From Mesostigma viride (Eukaryota > Streptophyta > Mesostigmatophyceae > Mesostigmatales > Mesostigmataceae), in NCBI GenBank assembly GCA_009746045.1, contig RPFO01000885.1, positions 1 through 64,000 of the forward strand: a stretch of DNA of 64,000 nt. The letters are read 5' to 3'. Position 1 is the stretch's first letter; the number at the start of each line of letters is the position of its first letter. The notes beneath the pieces are model-generated. The model was not told the origin of the DNA. It saw nothing but the letters and a program-made list of their open reading frames with translations, and made no database searches. Position numbers and translations under genes: made by a program. Below, piece after piece: positions 1 to 9,294 of this stretch.

Positions 1-1618
1 ACGCATTTCGTACGGGAAAAGTGAACCGTTGCCGCCGATTCTCTCTAGATCCTTGCTCCTCCTCGCTCATAAGCACCACCTCCCTGTCCTTGTCTGGATC
101 TTCTAGTACCGGAAGCGAGGGCGCGATGTCCCCCAACTCCTCCACTGCCGACACCTCCACGCCGTAGTCCTCCGTCAGTATCTTGATGAGATTTCCCTTG
201 TAGTGGGACCTCGACACCGCGAGATCTTGCTGGTTCCGGCAAAGAGACGGAACTTGGGGCAATTTCTGTCATAGATACGCGACTTGTCCGCGCTCCAGTC
301 GCAGACTACGTCGGCGTTGTCGAACAGCAGCTGGATGAGCGCAGTGTCCCCCGCGATCATGTTCTCGACGATCGCCGTAGTCCGTTGGGGCGAAATGAGC
401 GAATCGTCTCGTAGAAGATACCATCTCTCCCTTGACTAGATGGCGAACCCTGAAAATTTGCTGGAGGTTGTAGTGTAGCTCGCGTAGTTATCCCCGTTGA
501 TGAACATCCCCACCATGCTGTCGAATGTGTGCTCGGTGTAGGAGACTCCAACCGTGATCGTTGGGCTGAAAATCAGAAAGTCAAGGTCAGCCCACGCAGC
601 ATTCGCACCAACCTCAGATCCTCTTTGCTTGTCAGGCTATGTAAAGCGACCATTCTTTTTCTGCTCCGTGATTTTTTTTAATACCTCATACGCCATGGCG
701 GCCTCTTTTTTTCCAGACATTGGGCAGAAGATCCTCTCCCCCGCCTCTATCCCCTCTGACACTCAGTAACAAACCTGTCCACGCAACCTTTCGCCAGTTC
801 TTTTCTGATGTCACGTCCACCCATCGCAGAGTCCTGTTGGTAGGGCGCCGGAAGGTGTTGCAATCCACCTCCATAGTATCCGCCGCGCGATAGGCCGCTA
901 TGAACTCGTATACCTTTCGAGTAACGGTAGCGTCTAATGCAATCACGACCTTGGACGTCTCAATGAGCCTGATGAACTTCCTCAACACCTCGCGCTTGTA
1001 TCCACGTGGCGCTGCGAAATCGCGGTGAGGGTGTTATATATTTCGTCTAGGATGAGGAGATCGAACGGTTGGTCTGTGACGCGCAAGATGCTGTTAAGAA
1101 CGACCAGCACCCTGTCATCAGACATCATACCCTTCGGACCGCTCAGGTAGTGACGGAAATTCGGGTCACTGGACAAGAGATGGAACGCGTTGTCCTCCCA
1201 CACAATCCCTCCCACCCTCGCCCAGAGACTTGTAGTTGCGATCCTCCTCCTTGGACAGGCTGATGTTAGCCACCATGCAGCACACGCGAATACCTGGATC
1301 CCTCCTCACCGCCTCGTTGACGAGTTCACGAATCCTCTCAGATTTACCTGTCCCGCAGTTGGACTGGACGAGGATGGTGCTCTTGTGCGGCCCAAATAGC
1401 GCATCCCAGCTGAAAGGCTTGATTTTCTCGGACGAGTAACGTGTGAGTGAACGGCACTTGTCAGATCCCTTGCATAACGGGAGGTGCGATCTCGATCTTG
1501 CGAGCGTCTGGCGATTTCCTGTAGCAGTCATAAAAAACTGTCCGACGGGTATTGGAGCGTGAATGGGCCGTTCTTCTCGTGCACCTTGTTGCATATGAGG
1601 CAGATGTGATCGTCGCAT
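1..1618 (-). pseudogene. Origin-binding-protein-type superfamily 2 helicase, frameshifted, partial
   Basis: Helicase of the class related to the Herpes_ori_bp family, often linked to a primase in Polinton-like viruses; it would unwind viral DNA during replication. Motifs occur in the right order but in different frames. Walker A (SNCGTGKSE) lies near 1.35 kb, Walker B (LLILDEIYNTL) near 1.05 kb, motif III (VVIALDAT) near 0.93 kb, and the segment FSPTITVGVSYTEHTFDS near 0.52-0.58 kb. Further frame changes follow between 500 and 170. At least four frameshifts separate these pieces, so no full-length product is possible as read. The gene runs off the left edge. It follows the primase directly on the same strand and may once have been fused to it. 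Assembly indels could mimic the decay, but their density here is much higher than in the capsid genes at 6-12.7 kb. Confidence 0.75.
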
Positions 1619-2682
1619 TGCTGGTACTTCACCCTCACGAGCTTGACGTCTGGAGACAACTCAATGTAGCCGCACTCGAGATAGTCACACTCCGGAGCCA
1701 CCTTCTCCATCGCCGCGAGAGATGCAGAAACGTCAATGTCCTTGCCCGCCGCCTTCACCGTGCACTCGCGACGTCCGCGAACCCCTCTCCTCTTCAACGA
1801 TGCCGCCCAGTCCGGGGGCGCACTCACCAATACCCCGCCCGAGACGTCGTCCGGCGAGTAGATGTTGATGAGATGGTCGAGGAAGTCACTAGACGAGCCT
1901 TCACATGTGCGCAGAATTCCCAGAGGGTCAGTGTCCCCGAATTTGTGCATCCCGACGCATCGGAAAAGACTGTCTCTCCTGTAGACTGCTTCGATCACCG
2001 TGTCCATTTCACCGAAATAGTCAGCTGGGTGGCGGCAGATCTCGTCGAATTGCTCTTGACCGTTCACTTTGAACTTCAGCAGCTCGTGCGCGTCCTCGTG
2101 AACGGGAGATGACAGGTCGAAAGACGCGCGCTTGATGAAATCGGTGAGGCCGCTGTACCAAAACACTCTCGCGTCCAGGTCGGCAAGAACGAGACCGCGC
2201 ACGACGATGTGGAAAGACGACTTGAACAAATCCTTCTTCATGCGAGACGCCGTGCTGACCTCGTAGCGAAAGTCCTTGGTTGCGATGTTCAGGACGACGC
2301 GGCAGTACTCGTCGTGAACACGGCGAAAGTGTCCCGGGTAATCGATGTTCGCCAGACGCTCGTCATCTGGGTCGACCTTGTCGTCAATGTCGACGTACGC
2401 CCACGACGGGTCGTCGGGTTGTATGACTTCGTCGAGCGTGCGGCGAACGGGATGAGCAGCACACTCCGCATAGATCCGCGAAAAGTCTGCGAGGTTGCCA
2501 TAATGCGCGTACTCGTTGGCGTCCTTCGTGTTGATGCCACGCGCGCAAATGAAGCGATGGCCGAGAGACACCCCAGCCTCTTTTGTGGGAGCCTTCTTGT
2601 AGCGCCACTGCGTGACGACCTTGTTCATGGTCTCATGGGTGGCCTCGGGTGGGGTGGAGTAGAGCCAGCCACGGAATGTCAA
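1528..2682 (-). CDS. Archaeo-eukaryotic primase (AEP), PLV replication gene
   Basis: Viral DNA primase. The catalytic pair of acidic residues is in YVDID (about residues 96-100), and the nucleotide-binding histidine is in KSSFHIVV (about residue 158). A conserved arginine follows in FRCVGMHKFGD, and a Cys/His cluster (CDDHICLICNKVH) near residue 356 resembles the zinc site after AEP cores in large DNA viruses. The ORF opens at a TTG; the first in-frame ATG is MNKVV near 2626. A better start, ATG at 2752, opens MSSEPSRVV but stops in another frame near 2636, so one frameshift probably removes the true N-terminus. The C-terminus overlaps the helicase pieces in a different frame, which suggests a former primase-helicase fusion. 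An AT-rich stretch (2755-2800) lies upstream. Confidence 0.72.
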   Translation of the reverse strand: MTFRGWLYSTPPEATHETMNKVVTQWRYKKAPTKEAGVSLGHRFICARGINTKDANEYAHYGNLADFSRIYAECAAHPVRRTLDEVIQPDDPSWAYVDIDDKVDPDDERLANIDYPGHFRRVHDEYCRVVLNIATKDFRYEVSTASRMKKDLFKSSFHIVVRGLVLADLDARVFWYSGLTDFIKRASFDLSSPVHEDAHELLKFKVNGQEQFDEICRHPADYFGEMDTVIEAVYRRDSLFRCVGMHKFGDTDPLGILRTCEGSSSDFLDHLINIYSPDDVSGGVLVSAPPDWAASLKRRGVRGRRECTVKAAGKDIDVSASLAAMEKVAPECDYLECGYIELSPDVKLVRVKYQQCDDHICLICNKVHEKNGPFTLQYPSDSFL

Positions 2683-2752
2683 CGTCCTTTATACTCCCAC
2701 GGTGCTTTCTAGAAGGTTCGACTGTGACGACACGACTCGGTTCAGACGACAT

Positions 2753-2922
2753 GATAGTATATTATTGTTTAGAAAAAAAAAAATTCAGATTATAAAATGC
2801 CAAACCCTCGAACCTCGACCCTCGAGAAAAATGTTCCCATGGAACTTTTATATTCCCTGTATAATGCATGCAGTTTAGAATACCCTTTTCGACATTCATG
2901 AAAATTTCCCACGGGAAACTAT
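2753..2922. promoter_or_regulatory. AT-rich spacer with two TTCCCAyGG(G)AA palindromes
   Basis: This spacer lies upstream of the primase and downstream of the recombinase, both on the minus strand. It contains an A-run and ATTATAAAATG near 2790. Two short palindromes are present: GTTCCCATGGAAC at 2833-2845 and TTTCCCACGGGAAA at 2905-2918. The second sits only four bases beyond the recombinase stop and could be a 3'-end hairpin. Function is inferred from position only. Confidence 0.4.
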
Positions 2923-4038
2923 CTACTTTTTCCTCGGCCTCAGCCGACGTCCGCCAGTCTCGCCACCCTGCCTCTCGTAAACGGCTCCTGTCAGTACGTC
3001 ATGGCCCATCATGTCGCCAGCCCATTTACGTTTCTTAAATGAAGCGCCCTTCAGGAAACGAGTGATGTATGCTTGTCTCGTGGCATCGATGCCTCCGTAA
3101 ATCCGGTTGTAACGGGCGCTGTAGAGCTCGTGTTTGATCGGAATGCCAGGCTCTGATTCGAAAACGAATTTCTGTCCAGCCTTAGCACGGGCATCCAACG
3201 CTTTGATGAGCTTTCCGTACTTCTTCGGGATGACGACGTCATAAACTGGCATGCTGTGCTGCGTTTTGAAATTCTGGATGTAGAATCTCCTCTCGCTCGG
3301 GATGTAGCCGTTCTCGTGCGGTCCTAGCTCAGCGACCGAGTCGACGATGCGCATCTGGTCGTGATTGTAACGCGTCGGTGGTAGATCTTCACCCGAGAGA
3401 TAGATCAAGCCCATGAGCGCGGCGTCGGACGTGGGATCGGCTTCGTACTCTGCTTTGGCGATCTTCTGGAGCTGTTCGTACGTGTACCTCAGCGGCTTGT
3501 TCTCGGCACGGTCGAACCGTCTGTCCAGGTCACCAACCTTCAGCTCTCTGACACGAGCAGTGTACGCGTCCGTAACGTGACTCGGGAGCCTCTTCTCGGG
3601 CGGCATCATTCGGTTCACGCCGTTGATGACCCCGAGGAGCTGCTTCTCATTCTCCCTCCAGGCGTCGTCCTTCGAGTGCTGGGTCTTGCGCTTGGGTTCT
3701 GATGTCTCGTGCACCACGCGAAGAACACGAGCTGTGTCGGCAAGGCAATCAACGGACTCGTACTGCGAGCACCCCAGTTTGTCGAGCAGGACCCGCATCC
3801 TGCCAATGTATCCCAAAGCGGTCTTGCGAGTCGCCCCGCGCTCCTTCGATGGCCTGCCACGCTCGTGCTGCTCTGGTCGCGCTTCCGCTGCGGCGACGGC
3901 CTCGTCGAAGGTCCAGTACCGCCCTCCTCCAGCTCGCGGGAGTTTCCTCATGGTGCGGTGGCTCCGGCGAGGGTGGAGAGGTCGCCTGCAAGCCGATTTT
4001 TTCCGCGCACTCGGGGTTATTTGCGATCCATCGGTCAC
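2923..4038 (-). CDS. Tyrosine recombinase / integrase
   Basis: Site-specific recombinase expected to integrate and excise the viral element. The ORF is 371 aa. Candidate catalytic residues, numbered from this ORF start, are Arg223 (PPTRYNHDQ), Lys258 (QNFKTQHSM), Arg321 (DATRQAYITRF), His346 (MMGHD) and the nucleophile Tyr354 (AVYERQ), in the order typical of the family. The N-terminal core-binding part is basic. A second ORF in another frame (3749-4183) starts with ATG at 4168 (MTVTVEERRE), about 36 bp below a good TATA box, and reads well to about 3.95 kb. The original protein therefore probably started at 4168, with one frameshift between about 3.9 and 4.04 kb separating it from this ORF. 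The catalytic domain itself is uninterrupted. Confidence 0.8.
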   Translation of the reverse strand: MTDGSQITPSARKKSACRRPLHPRRSHRTMRKLPRAGGGRYWTFDEAVAAAEARPEQHERGRPSKERGATRKTALGYIGRMRVLLDKLGCSQYESVDCLADTARVLRVVHETSEPKRKTQHSKDDAWRENEKQLLGVINGVNRMMPPEKRLPSHVTDAYTARVRELKVGDLDRRFDRAENKPLRYTYEQLQKIAKAEYEADPTSDAALMGLIYLSGEDLPPTRYNHDQMRIVDSVAELGPHENGYIPSERRFYIQNFKTQHSMPVYDVVIPKKYGKLIKALDARAKAGQKFVFESEPGIPIKHELYSARYNRIYGGIDATRQAYITRFLKGASFKKRKWAGDMMGHDVLTGAVYERQGGETGGRRLRPRKK

Positions 4039-4538
4039 TGGGATTCCAGACGCCCTTCTTGACCTTGCTTTTCGCCGAGATGCAGTTCGTCTGGTCGCGG
4101 GCGATTGCTCGCCTCTTCGCCTGGGCCCGTCGCCATTGCTCGCGACGCTCCTCTACGGTCACCGTCATCTGATGACTGAACATGAGACAATTTTTTGGCT
4201 CGAGGCTTTTTATACCCTACGGGGTGGATCCTTGGGCGCCCTCGAGGCCGTTTCGGTTCGTGTCGTTTTTCCGTTTTGGAGGGTGAGCGCCCACGTGGAC
4301 GCCTGCGATCGCCCACCAAGGCGAGGATGGCCAATCGGATTTCGGGGCTCATGTCGTGACAGGTGGACGGAATCGTGTCGTGGTGGCCTGCTTCTTGAAG
4401 GATCCTGACGACACGTTCTAGAGTTTTCTGCCCAGTCGAGAACCCGAACAATATCGGAGGAGTGCTTGGGTGTCCAACACGTACTCCTTCTCGGCGCCTG
4501 CGTATCGTTTGGTGGACGGAATATCCATAGTATATCAT
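4035..4538 (-). CDS. Small basic protein with AT-hook-like motif
   Basis: ORF between ATPase and recombinase on the same strand, not recognised as a known family. Its middle part carries two basic RGR clusters, RRRPRGRSPSK and KRPRGRPRIHP; the second is a textbook AT-hook core (GRP flanked by basic residues), so minor-groove DNA binding is plausible. The reading past about 4184 overlaps the recombinase start in another frame and is probably not native. An alternative ATG in another frame (MDIPSTKRYAG, near 4530) also looks like a gene start but stops after about 37 codons, so a frameshift may be present here too. Treat as a probable small, possibly broken viral gene. Confidence 0.4.
   Translation of the reverse strand: MIYYGYSVHQTIRRRREGVRVGHPSTPPILFGFSTGQKTLERVVRILQEAGHHDTIPSTCHDMSPEIRLAILALVGDRRRPRGRSPSKTEKRHEPKRPRGRPRIHPVGYKKPRAKKLSHVQSSDDGDRRGASRAMATGPGEEASNRPRPDELHLGEKQGQEGRLESQ
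4204..4213 (-). promoter_or_regulatory. TATA box for the recombinase gene
   Basis: On the minus strand GTATAAAAAG lies 36 bp above ATG 4168 and 21 bp above ATG 4183. A start site about 25-30 bp downstream would favour ATG 4168. Seen in sequence; activity is inferred. Confidence 0.5.
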
Positions 4539-4550
4539 GTTCAGAGAAAA

Positions 4551-5433
4551 TTATTTTATCGAGAGAAATGTATTGAAGTTTCGACGAAACATTTTTTTCG
4601 GGTCGCGCTGGTCGAAGTCGACAGCAAAGAAGTCGTGAGGATCGTCCTTGACGGCGTGGTCCCATAGCGCGAGAAACTCGTCCGGCGCCACACCCCGCGC
4701 TCTCTTCCGCGATCTGTCGCGCGGCTCGATGGTCCTTCGTTCTGAACAGCGCAAGAAACGATATATTCGCTCGCACTGCTCGTGGTACGCCACCGCTCGT
4801 GTACGCCTGTGTCAGGAAAATCATGCTCGTGAGGAAGTGTCTGTGTTTGAACGCGAAAGCCGCAACAGCGTTTTTGCTAGAGCTCTGATAGAGGGCACTG
4901 CCTTGCATGTCGTCTATCAGAATGAGCGACGAAGGAGGACCGTGCTCGAACCTTGTCGCAGGTTTATCCCAGTTCATTGCATCAAGGCGTAGGTACATGG
5001 AGAGGTCCATGAGTTCTGCGTTTTTATTCCCATCCACGTATTCGCGTTTGAACGTTTCCCAGACCTTGAGATCGTCCTTGTACCTCTCGTATTCGTGGAG
5101 GTCAGACTTGATATGATCTATCATCCCATCGAATGCCAGGTTAGAGTAGACTTCCATCGTCATAGCTGGTTCCGGGAGCTCCTTGTATTTTGGCTCCGTG
5201 TGGGCACTCCCTGAAATGAGGTACAGCTTGTCGAATGAGTTGTTAGCAAAGTAAGCCTTCGCCATGTTGACTGCCGATGTAGTTTTCCCAGACCGTCGAG
5301 CTCCGCAGAAGTTTGCGATGAAATGAAGACTCGGCATATTCGGTGGAGCAGGACGCTGTGGGGCGTATCGTTGCTTGATGTCTTTGTTCTCGAGTGAATG
5401 AATTCGTCGCTCTTCGATGATAGCCATTATCAT
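4551..5433 (-). pseudogene. FtsK/HerA-type genome-packaging ATPase with one frameshift
   Basis: DNA-packaging ATPase, one of the hallmark genes of PLVs, virophages and other double-jelly-roll viruses; it pumps the genome into the capsid. Walker A is GARRSGKT (residues 44-51). Walker B is LILIDDMQG (about 170-178). A following FLTQ sensor-like segment and the helix TKDHRAARQIAEE match the family order. At about 4.70 kb, inside GAAGAGAGCGCGGGG, the reading must change frame to continue as RARGVAPDEFLALWDHAVKD and end at the stop at 4551; without the change the ORF drifts into nonsense. Apart from that single shift the gene looks complete at about 290 aa. It starts 12 bp below the stop of the coiled-coil gene, so the two are probably co-transcribed. 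Confidence 0.82.
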
Positions 5434-5445
5434 TCTGAAGACATT

Positions 5446-5973
5446 TTAATCGTCCAGACTAGCAAGGAGAGACGCGCGGATGGCGGCCATGCGCATCTCG
5501 TATGGCGTCATCGCGACAGGTGGCGGTGGTTGAGGTGGGAGCTGTCGGGTCTTGATCGGGGATGGCGGAGAGTCCGGCTCTGTCTCCTTGGGCTTTCGAC
5601 CCCGTCTTGGTTTTGGCGTGTCGGCGGGGGTTGAGGCGACAGAATCTTCAGCGAGAAGGCGTTCAATGCGCGATTTGTTACGGGCTTCTTGCAGCTCCAG
5701 TTCGACTAGCCTTTGCCGCTGAATCTCCAATTCCTTTGCAAGGACCTTACGTTTCGTTATCTCTGCCTCCTTTTCCTCGTTTCGTCTCTTCTCCCTCTCG
5801 GCTTTTGCGCGTTGCTGGTAAACTCTCATTTTGTCGCGAAGGGCTTTTTTCTGTTCATCATTCAGCGGTTGTCCCTTTCGAATTGTCTTGACCAGGTCAA
5901 CCTGCTCTTCCCGCGTCTCGGCGAAGGTTTCGTCTTGGTAGCTCGTTGGGGTCTCTGAAGCCTCAGAGGCCAT
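5446..5973 (-). CDS. Coiled-coil protein with C-terminal proline-rich tail
   Basis: A 175-aa intact ORF of unknown function. Residues about 25-110 are a charged, heptad-like helix rich in K, R, E and Q (for example REKRRNEEKEAEITKRK), likely a long coiled coil. It is followed by an AT-hook-like PKPRRGRKPKE and a stretch of prolines (PPQPPPPVAM). No membrane segment or signal peptide is seen. The gene lies head-to-head with the 1091-aa fibre-like gene, with only 24 bp between the two start codons, and directly precedes the packaging ATPase. A scaffold or nucleic-acid-binding virion role is possible but is only an inference. Confidence 0.7.
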   Translation of the reverse strand: MASEASETPTSYQDETFAETREEQVDLVKTIRKGQPLNDEQKKALRDKMRVYQQRAKAEREKRRNEEKEAEITKRKVLAKELEIQRQRLVELELQEARNKSRIERLLAEDSVASTPADTPKPRRGRKPKETEPDSPPSPIKTRQLPPQPPPPVAMTPYEMRMAAIRASLLASLDD

Positions 5974-5997
5974 GTTTATATTCTAGGCAGATAATAA
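5974..5997. promoter_or_regulatory. Compact divergent promoter
   Basis: Only 24 bp separate two divergent ATGs. The minus strand reads ATATAAAC just before its ATG and the plus strand reads GATAATAA just before its own. All upstream control elements must therefore lie within the opposing coding regions, or transcripts have almost no 5' leader. Confidence 0.4.
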
Positions 5998-8900
5998 ATG
6001 GTAGTGATTTCGACTCTCAACCGGCCCATAAACCTCGCAACCGGCTTGACGGTCGACCAAGAAACAGACGCGCGAATCGCAAGCGTTGAACAGGACATTG
6101 TAGCGTTGCAATTATCCCAGGTTCATCCATTTGACTTGCATACGATTGTTGATGGCGTGCGGGTGTGTTACCCAAGTGAGCCAACAAGTTTGCGTTTAGG
6201 CGATGATTACGACGAGGAGACCGCGGACCCTATCGAGTCATTTTTTAAGCTGGTAGTGGATGGGAAATCGTGGTTTAAAGACCAAGCCATATTCGAAAAC
6301 ATGTACGTAAAAAGCAGCTTCATAGACATCGAGACACCGAGCAATGGGGTCATGTCATTCCATTTTGACGCTGATACGCTCCAAGACCCAGGCCATCGAA
6401 TACCGACCCGCACACAGCTAGACTTTCTGTTCGACAACTTGGGTATCGGCTATACTACTCTGACAAATCCAAACGCGCCATTTGTCATGCATTATGAAGA
6501 TGGAACGACGGCTTCTCATGACAATGCCTTTAGCGTCATCAATGACCAAGACGTGCGTGTTGAGTTGCCATACATCGTCAACAGCGGAGAAGTAAGCGGA
6601 ATTTGCGATTTTGTCGCGAGAGACTACCAGTCCTCATTTTATGCAGCGGGGAACAACTTGGTTAACCCAGATGTCGGATACCCGTATTTCAAGGACCTGT
6701 ATTTTGGATATGGCGGGACGCGATTTTCGGGTAGCCCTTTGCTAGTCGAGCAAATCTCGTTTTCCACCATGAGAGACCACAACCGCCCTGCCGCGCTAAC
6801 CGGGCGTTCTTTCACAATAACCCGATCCTATGCAAAACTCTCTAGCTGGAGAATTGGCAGGATCGATGAATTGAACGCTGTCACTTGGCTAGTAGTCACC
6901 TACCCTTTTCAGACGTATGAATGCATCCCAGGGCTTTCGATAGTACAAGGCATCAAAGATTGCGTCCCTAGCGCCTACCTGAGAAAACTCCCTTTGCGAT
7001 GGTACATCAACAACGTTCGACTCACGGAGGCCTCTCCGACGATTGGCGGGTTCACGCTATCTGTGAACGGAGGACTGCGTGGTGAGGATGCTCTAGTTAC
7101 CAACTTGACAAGTACCGACACGGGAAAATGGCTGAGTTACGAGCTAGACCTCTTCGATGACTCTACCATTACCTCGTTTACGACTAGGAAGGCGGGGGTC
7201 ATGGTAGGTGTCTCGAAACTTTCTACAACCTCTAGTGGGATACGATCAAAGAGCAAGTTTGTATCATACGCGAATCCAATGAGGATAGCAATTACAGCAC
7301 TGGCGGACCCTGTCGTTGGGTGGGGGATGAACCTCGAAAACCCAGTCAGTTTCAACTTGCATATAGAGGGGGGTGTCAAGGCAACCTTGTCAGGGATTAA
7401 CTATTTCACGTACACACCAACCGACCACGAAAGCGCTAATACGGACATTTATTACAGCTTCACATGCCCAAGAGACTACCCCAACCTCTCTGGGGAGAAC
7501 GCGACAGTAGAAGGGACTCATGACACCCTTCGCAGTTTAGACGTCCTTTCTCGTAATATCTTCACGACTTCTCAGGCAGAGTCATCGAAGTACTACTTTG
7601 AACCGAATGACCCCACGAGCTTTTATTTGATAAAAACAGCCACGCCGGCTCCATCAAAGTGTGTCGTTTTTGCGAACGAGTTAATAGACGGTCCGTTCTG
7701 CATGTGTTTTCGCATGTATCTTGGAAGCAATGACGCTTTTGTGTCATTTGCTGAGAACACGATGAGTTTATCTGGAAAGTATCATCCGGCCGTTACGGAC
7801 GGACACTCAAATTGGAGAAACGCTCAAACGACCCATTGGGCCATGCTTGGGGTCAACCTTCACCACTCCGACTATGCTCTCGACCTGTATGACAACCTCA
7901 AGGCAAGAGTGCGATACACACTCAATAGCTCGTGGAGGCAGCAGTTGAGTTACTGGGTTGCGTTTCGACGACGGTCTGACGGAATAGTCGAGAGGTATAT
8001 AGCCAAGACACTCCCAACTAGGATGAGTCAGATGACAAAAATCTCAAACAGCGCCGGGATTTTCACATCCACGCCAACAGATATCATTGATCCATACGTG
8101 CCAATGCCCCTACGGCCAGTTATGCACCTGTCAGGAGAATACCACGCCATTGAAATAGCGAACATCGAAGACGATCTCACGGCTGTTGAGCTAGATTCCA
8201 TCTTCACGAATAACCCCTCCGGGACCTGTACAAAGGGAGGAGATGTGATCCAACTACGACACCGGGGCACCGCGGGGCAGAACTGTTCCATCTTCGGCAA
8301 GTATTCCGTAACAAAGCCAGTGCCTGGAGCTACCAATCTATGGTTCAAGGAGCTCACGTTGACGGATGAAAGCATGATTCACACAGTGGTCAAGTGCCCA
8401 ACAACGTCTTATGAGGCGCAACTCGTGACGTACCCTGTCCAACTCTATGGAGTACTTCCAGCCCGTCAAGCCATTAAGAAGTTCAGCGTTGTCATGGGGT
8501 TCGACCCGACAAAAGTGAGCAATGTTGCCGGGCAGGTTACATGTGTCTTTGGAGCGGAGTGGGCAGGGGGTACAAATGTCTTCACCCCAGGGACAAACAC
8601 GGTAACCATCACGTCCACCCTCGCAAACACGTTTGTACCAGTCGTTGGTGGGCTCACTCACCTTGCAACGGTCACATTTGCCACTGTGCTCAGTCCCACC
8701 CTTTCTGGACCCGGTGCTCTTGTCCTCGATACGAGCGTGTGTGGGTATTATGACAACGCATTGGTGCTAATAGGCACAACTCATGGGTTAGACGTCGCCC
8801 AGTTCACTGACATCAACGAGACGCGGAGGATATCCCACACCATCCCCGGTCTGCGGCCTCCTGTGTACGACTACTTCATCCCTCAGCTATGGCACGGTAC

Positions 8901-9273
8901 CCCCACGGCCACGCTGTCATTCCACGACCCAGCCAACCAAAGCGAGCTCACTTTGCCAACGTCCTTGGAGCACGTGTACCTTCGCGTCAATTTCACGGGT
9001 GCCTTACCAACCATCCTCGACCTCTCTAACCCTTATCGAATGAAGGCAAAAGCAGTGGGAACCGGGCTCCCATTCCTGATATTCGCGCCTTATTGGTCCG
9101 TCGTCCCCGGGTACACAGAAGATGATGGCAAGTTCCAAATCCTGCTACATTTAAACCGGATCCCACCAACAGGCTACTCTGCCCCTATCACCCTATCCAA
9201 CAACTTCTGCAAATCCCGAGCTGGGACCGCCGCAACGGCTGTGTCGAAGACGATCACGTGGACGAGCGCATAA
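5998..9273 (+). CDS. Large fibre- or spike-like virion protein (1091 aa)
   Basis: Intact single ORF and the largest gene of the element, heading the plus-strand structural block. I do not recognise a named family. The composition is rich in Thr, Ser, Asn, Tyr and Gly with alternating beta-type patterns and no signal peptide or membrane segment, as expected of beta-rich adhesins and virion fibres. Around residues 830-910 the pattern beginning KKFSVVMGFDPTKVSNVAG resembles a cohesin or carbohydrate-binding beta sandwich. Its place before the zinc-finger, penton-like and major capsid genes argues for a structural or host-binding job. ATG 5998 is chosen because it is the first ATG after the 24-bp divergent spacer. 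Confidence 0.72.
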   Translation: MVVISTLNRPINLATGLTVDQETDARIASVEQDIVALQLSQVHPFDLHTIVDGVRVCYPSEPTSLRLGDDYDEETADPIESFFKLVVDGKSWFKDQAIFENMYVKSSFIDIETPSNGVMSFHFDADTLQDPGHRIPTRTQLDFLFDNLGIGYTTLTNPNAPFVMHYEDGTTASHDNAFSVINDQDVRVELPYIVNSGEVSGICDFVARDYQSSFYAAGNNLVNPDVGYPYFKDLYFGYGGTRFSGSPLLVEQISFSTMRDHNRPAALTGRSFTITRSYAKLSSWRIGRIDELNAVTWLVVTYPFQTYECIPGLSIVQGIKDCVPSAYLRKLPLRWYINNVRLTEASPTIGGFTLSVNGGLRGEDALVTNLTSTDTGKWLSYELDLFDDSTITSFTTRKAGVMVGVSKLSTTSSGIRSKSKFVSYANPMRIAITALADPVVGWGMNLENPVSFNLHIEGGVKATLSGINYFTYTPTDHESANTDIYYSFTCPRDYPNLSGENATVEGTHDTLRSLDVLSRNIFTTSQAESSKYYFEPNDPTSFYLIKTATPAPSKCVVFANELIDGPFCMCFRMYLGSNDAFVSFAENTMSLSGKYHPAVTDGHSNWRNAQTTHWAMLGVNLHHSDYALDLYDNLKARVRYTLNSSWRQQLSYWVAFRRRSDGIVERYIAKTLPTRMSQMTKISNSAGIFTSTPTDIIDPYVPMPLRPVMHLSGEYHAIEIANIEDDLTAVELDSIFTNNPSGTCTKGGDVIQLRHRGTAGQNCSIFGKYSVTKPVPGATNLWFKELTLTDESMIHTVVKCPTTSYEAQLVTYPVQLYGVLPARQAIKKFSVVMGFDPTKVSNVAGQVTCVFGAEWAGGTNVFTPGTNTVTITSTLANTFVPVVGGLTHLATVTFATVLSPTLSGPGALVLDTSVCGYYDNALVLIGTTHGLDVAQFTDINETRRISHTIPGLRPPVYDYFIPQLWHGTPTATLSFHDPANQSELTLPTSLEHVYLRVNFTGALPTILDLSNPYRMKAKAVGTGLPFLIFAPYWSVVPGYTEDDGKFQILLHLNRIPPTGYSAPITLSNNFCKSRAGTAATAVSKTITWTSA

Positions 9274-9294
9274 AAATCTCTCGCATAAGTAAAC

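Noticed and set aside
1552-2712. Plus-strand ORFs opposite the primase
   Set aside because: Shadows of a GC-rich coding region; catalytic motifs are on the minus strand.
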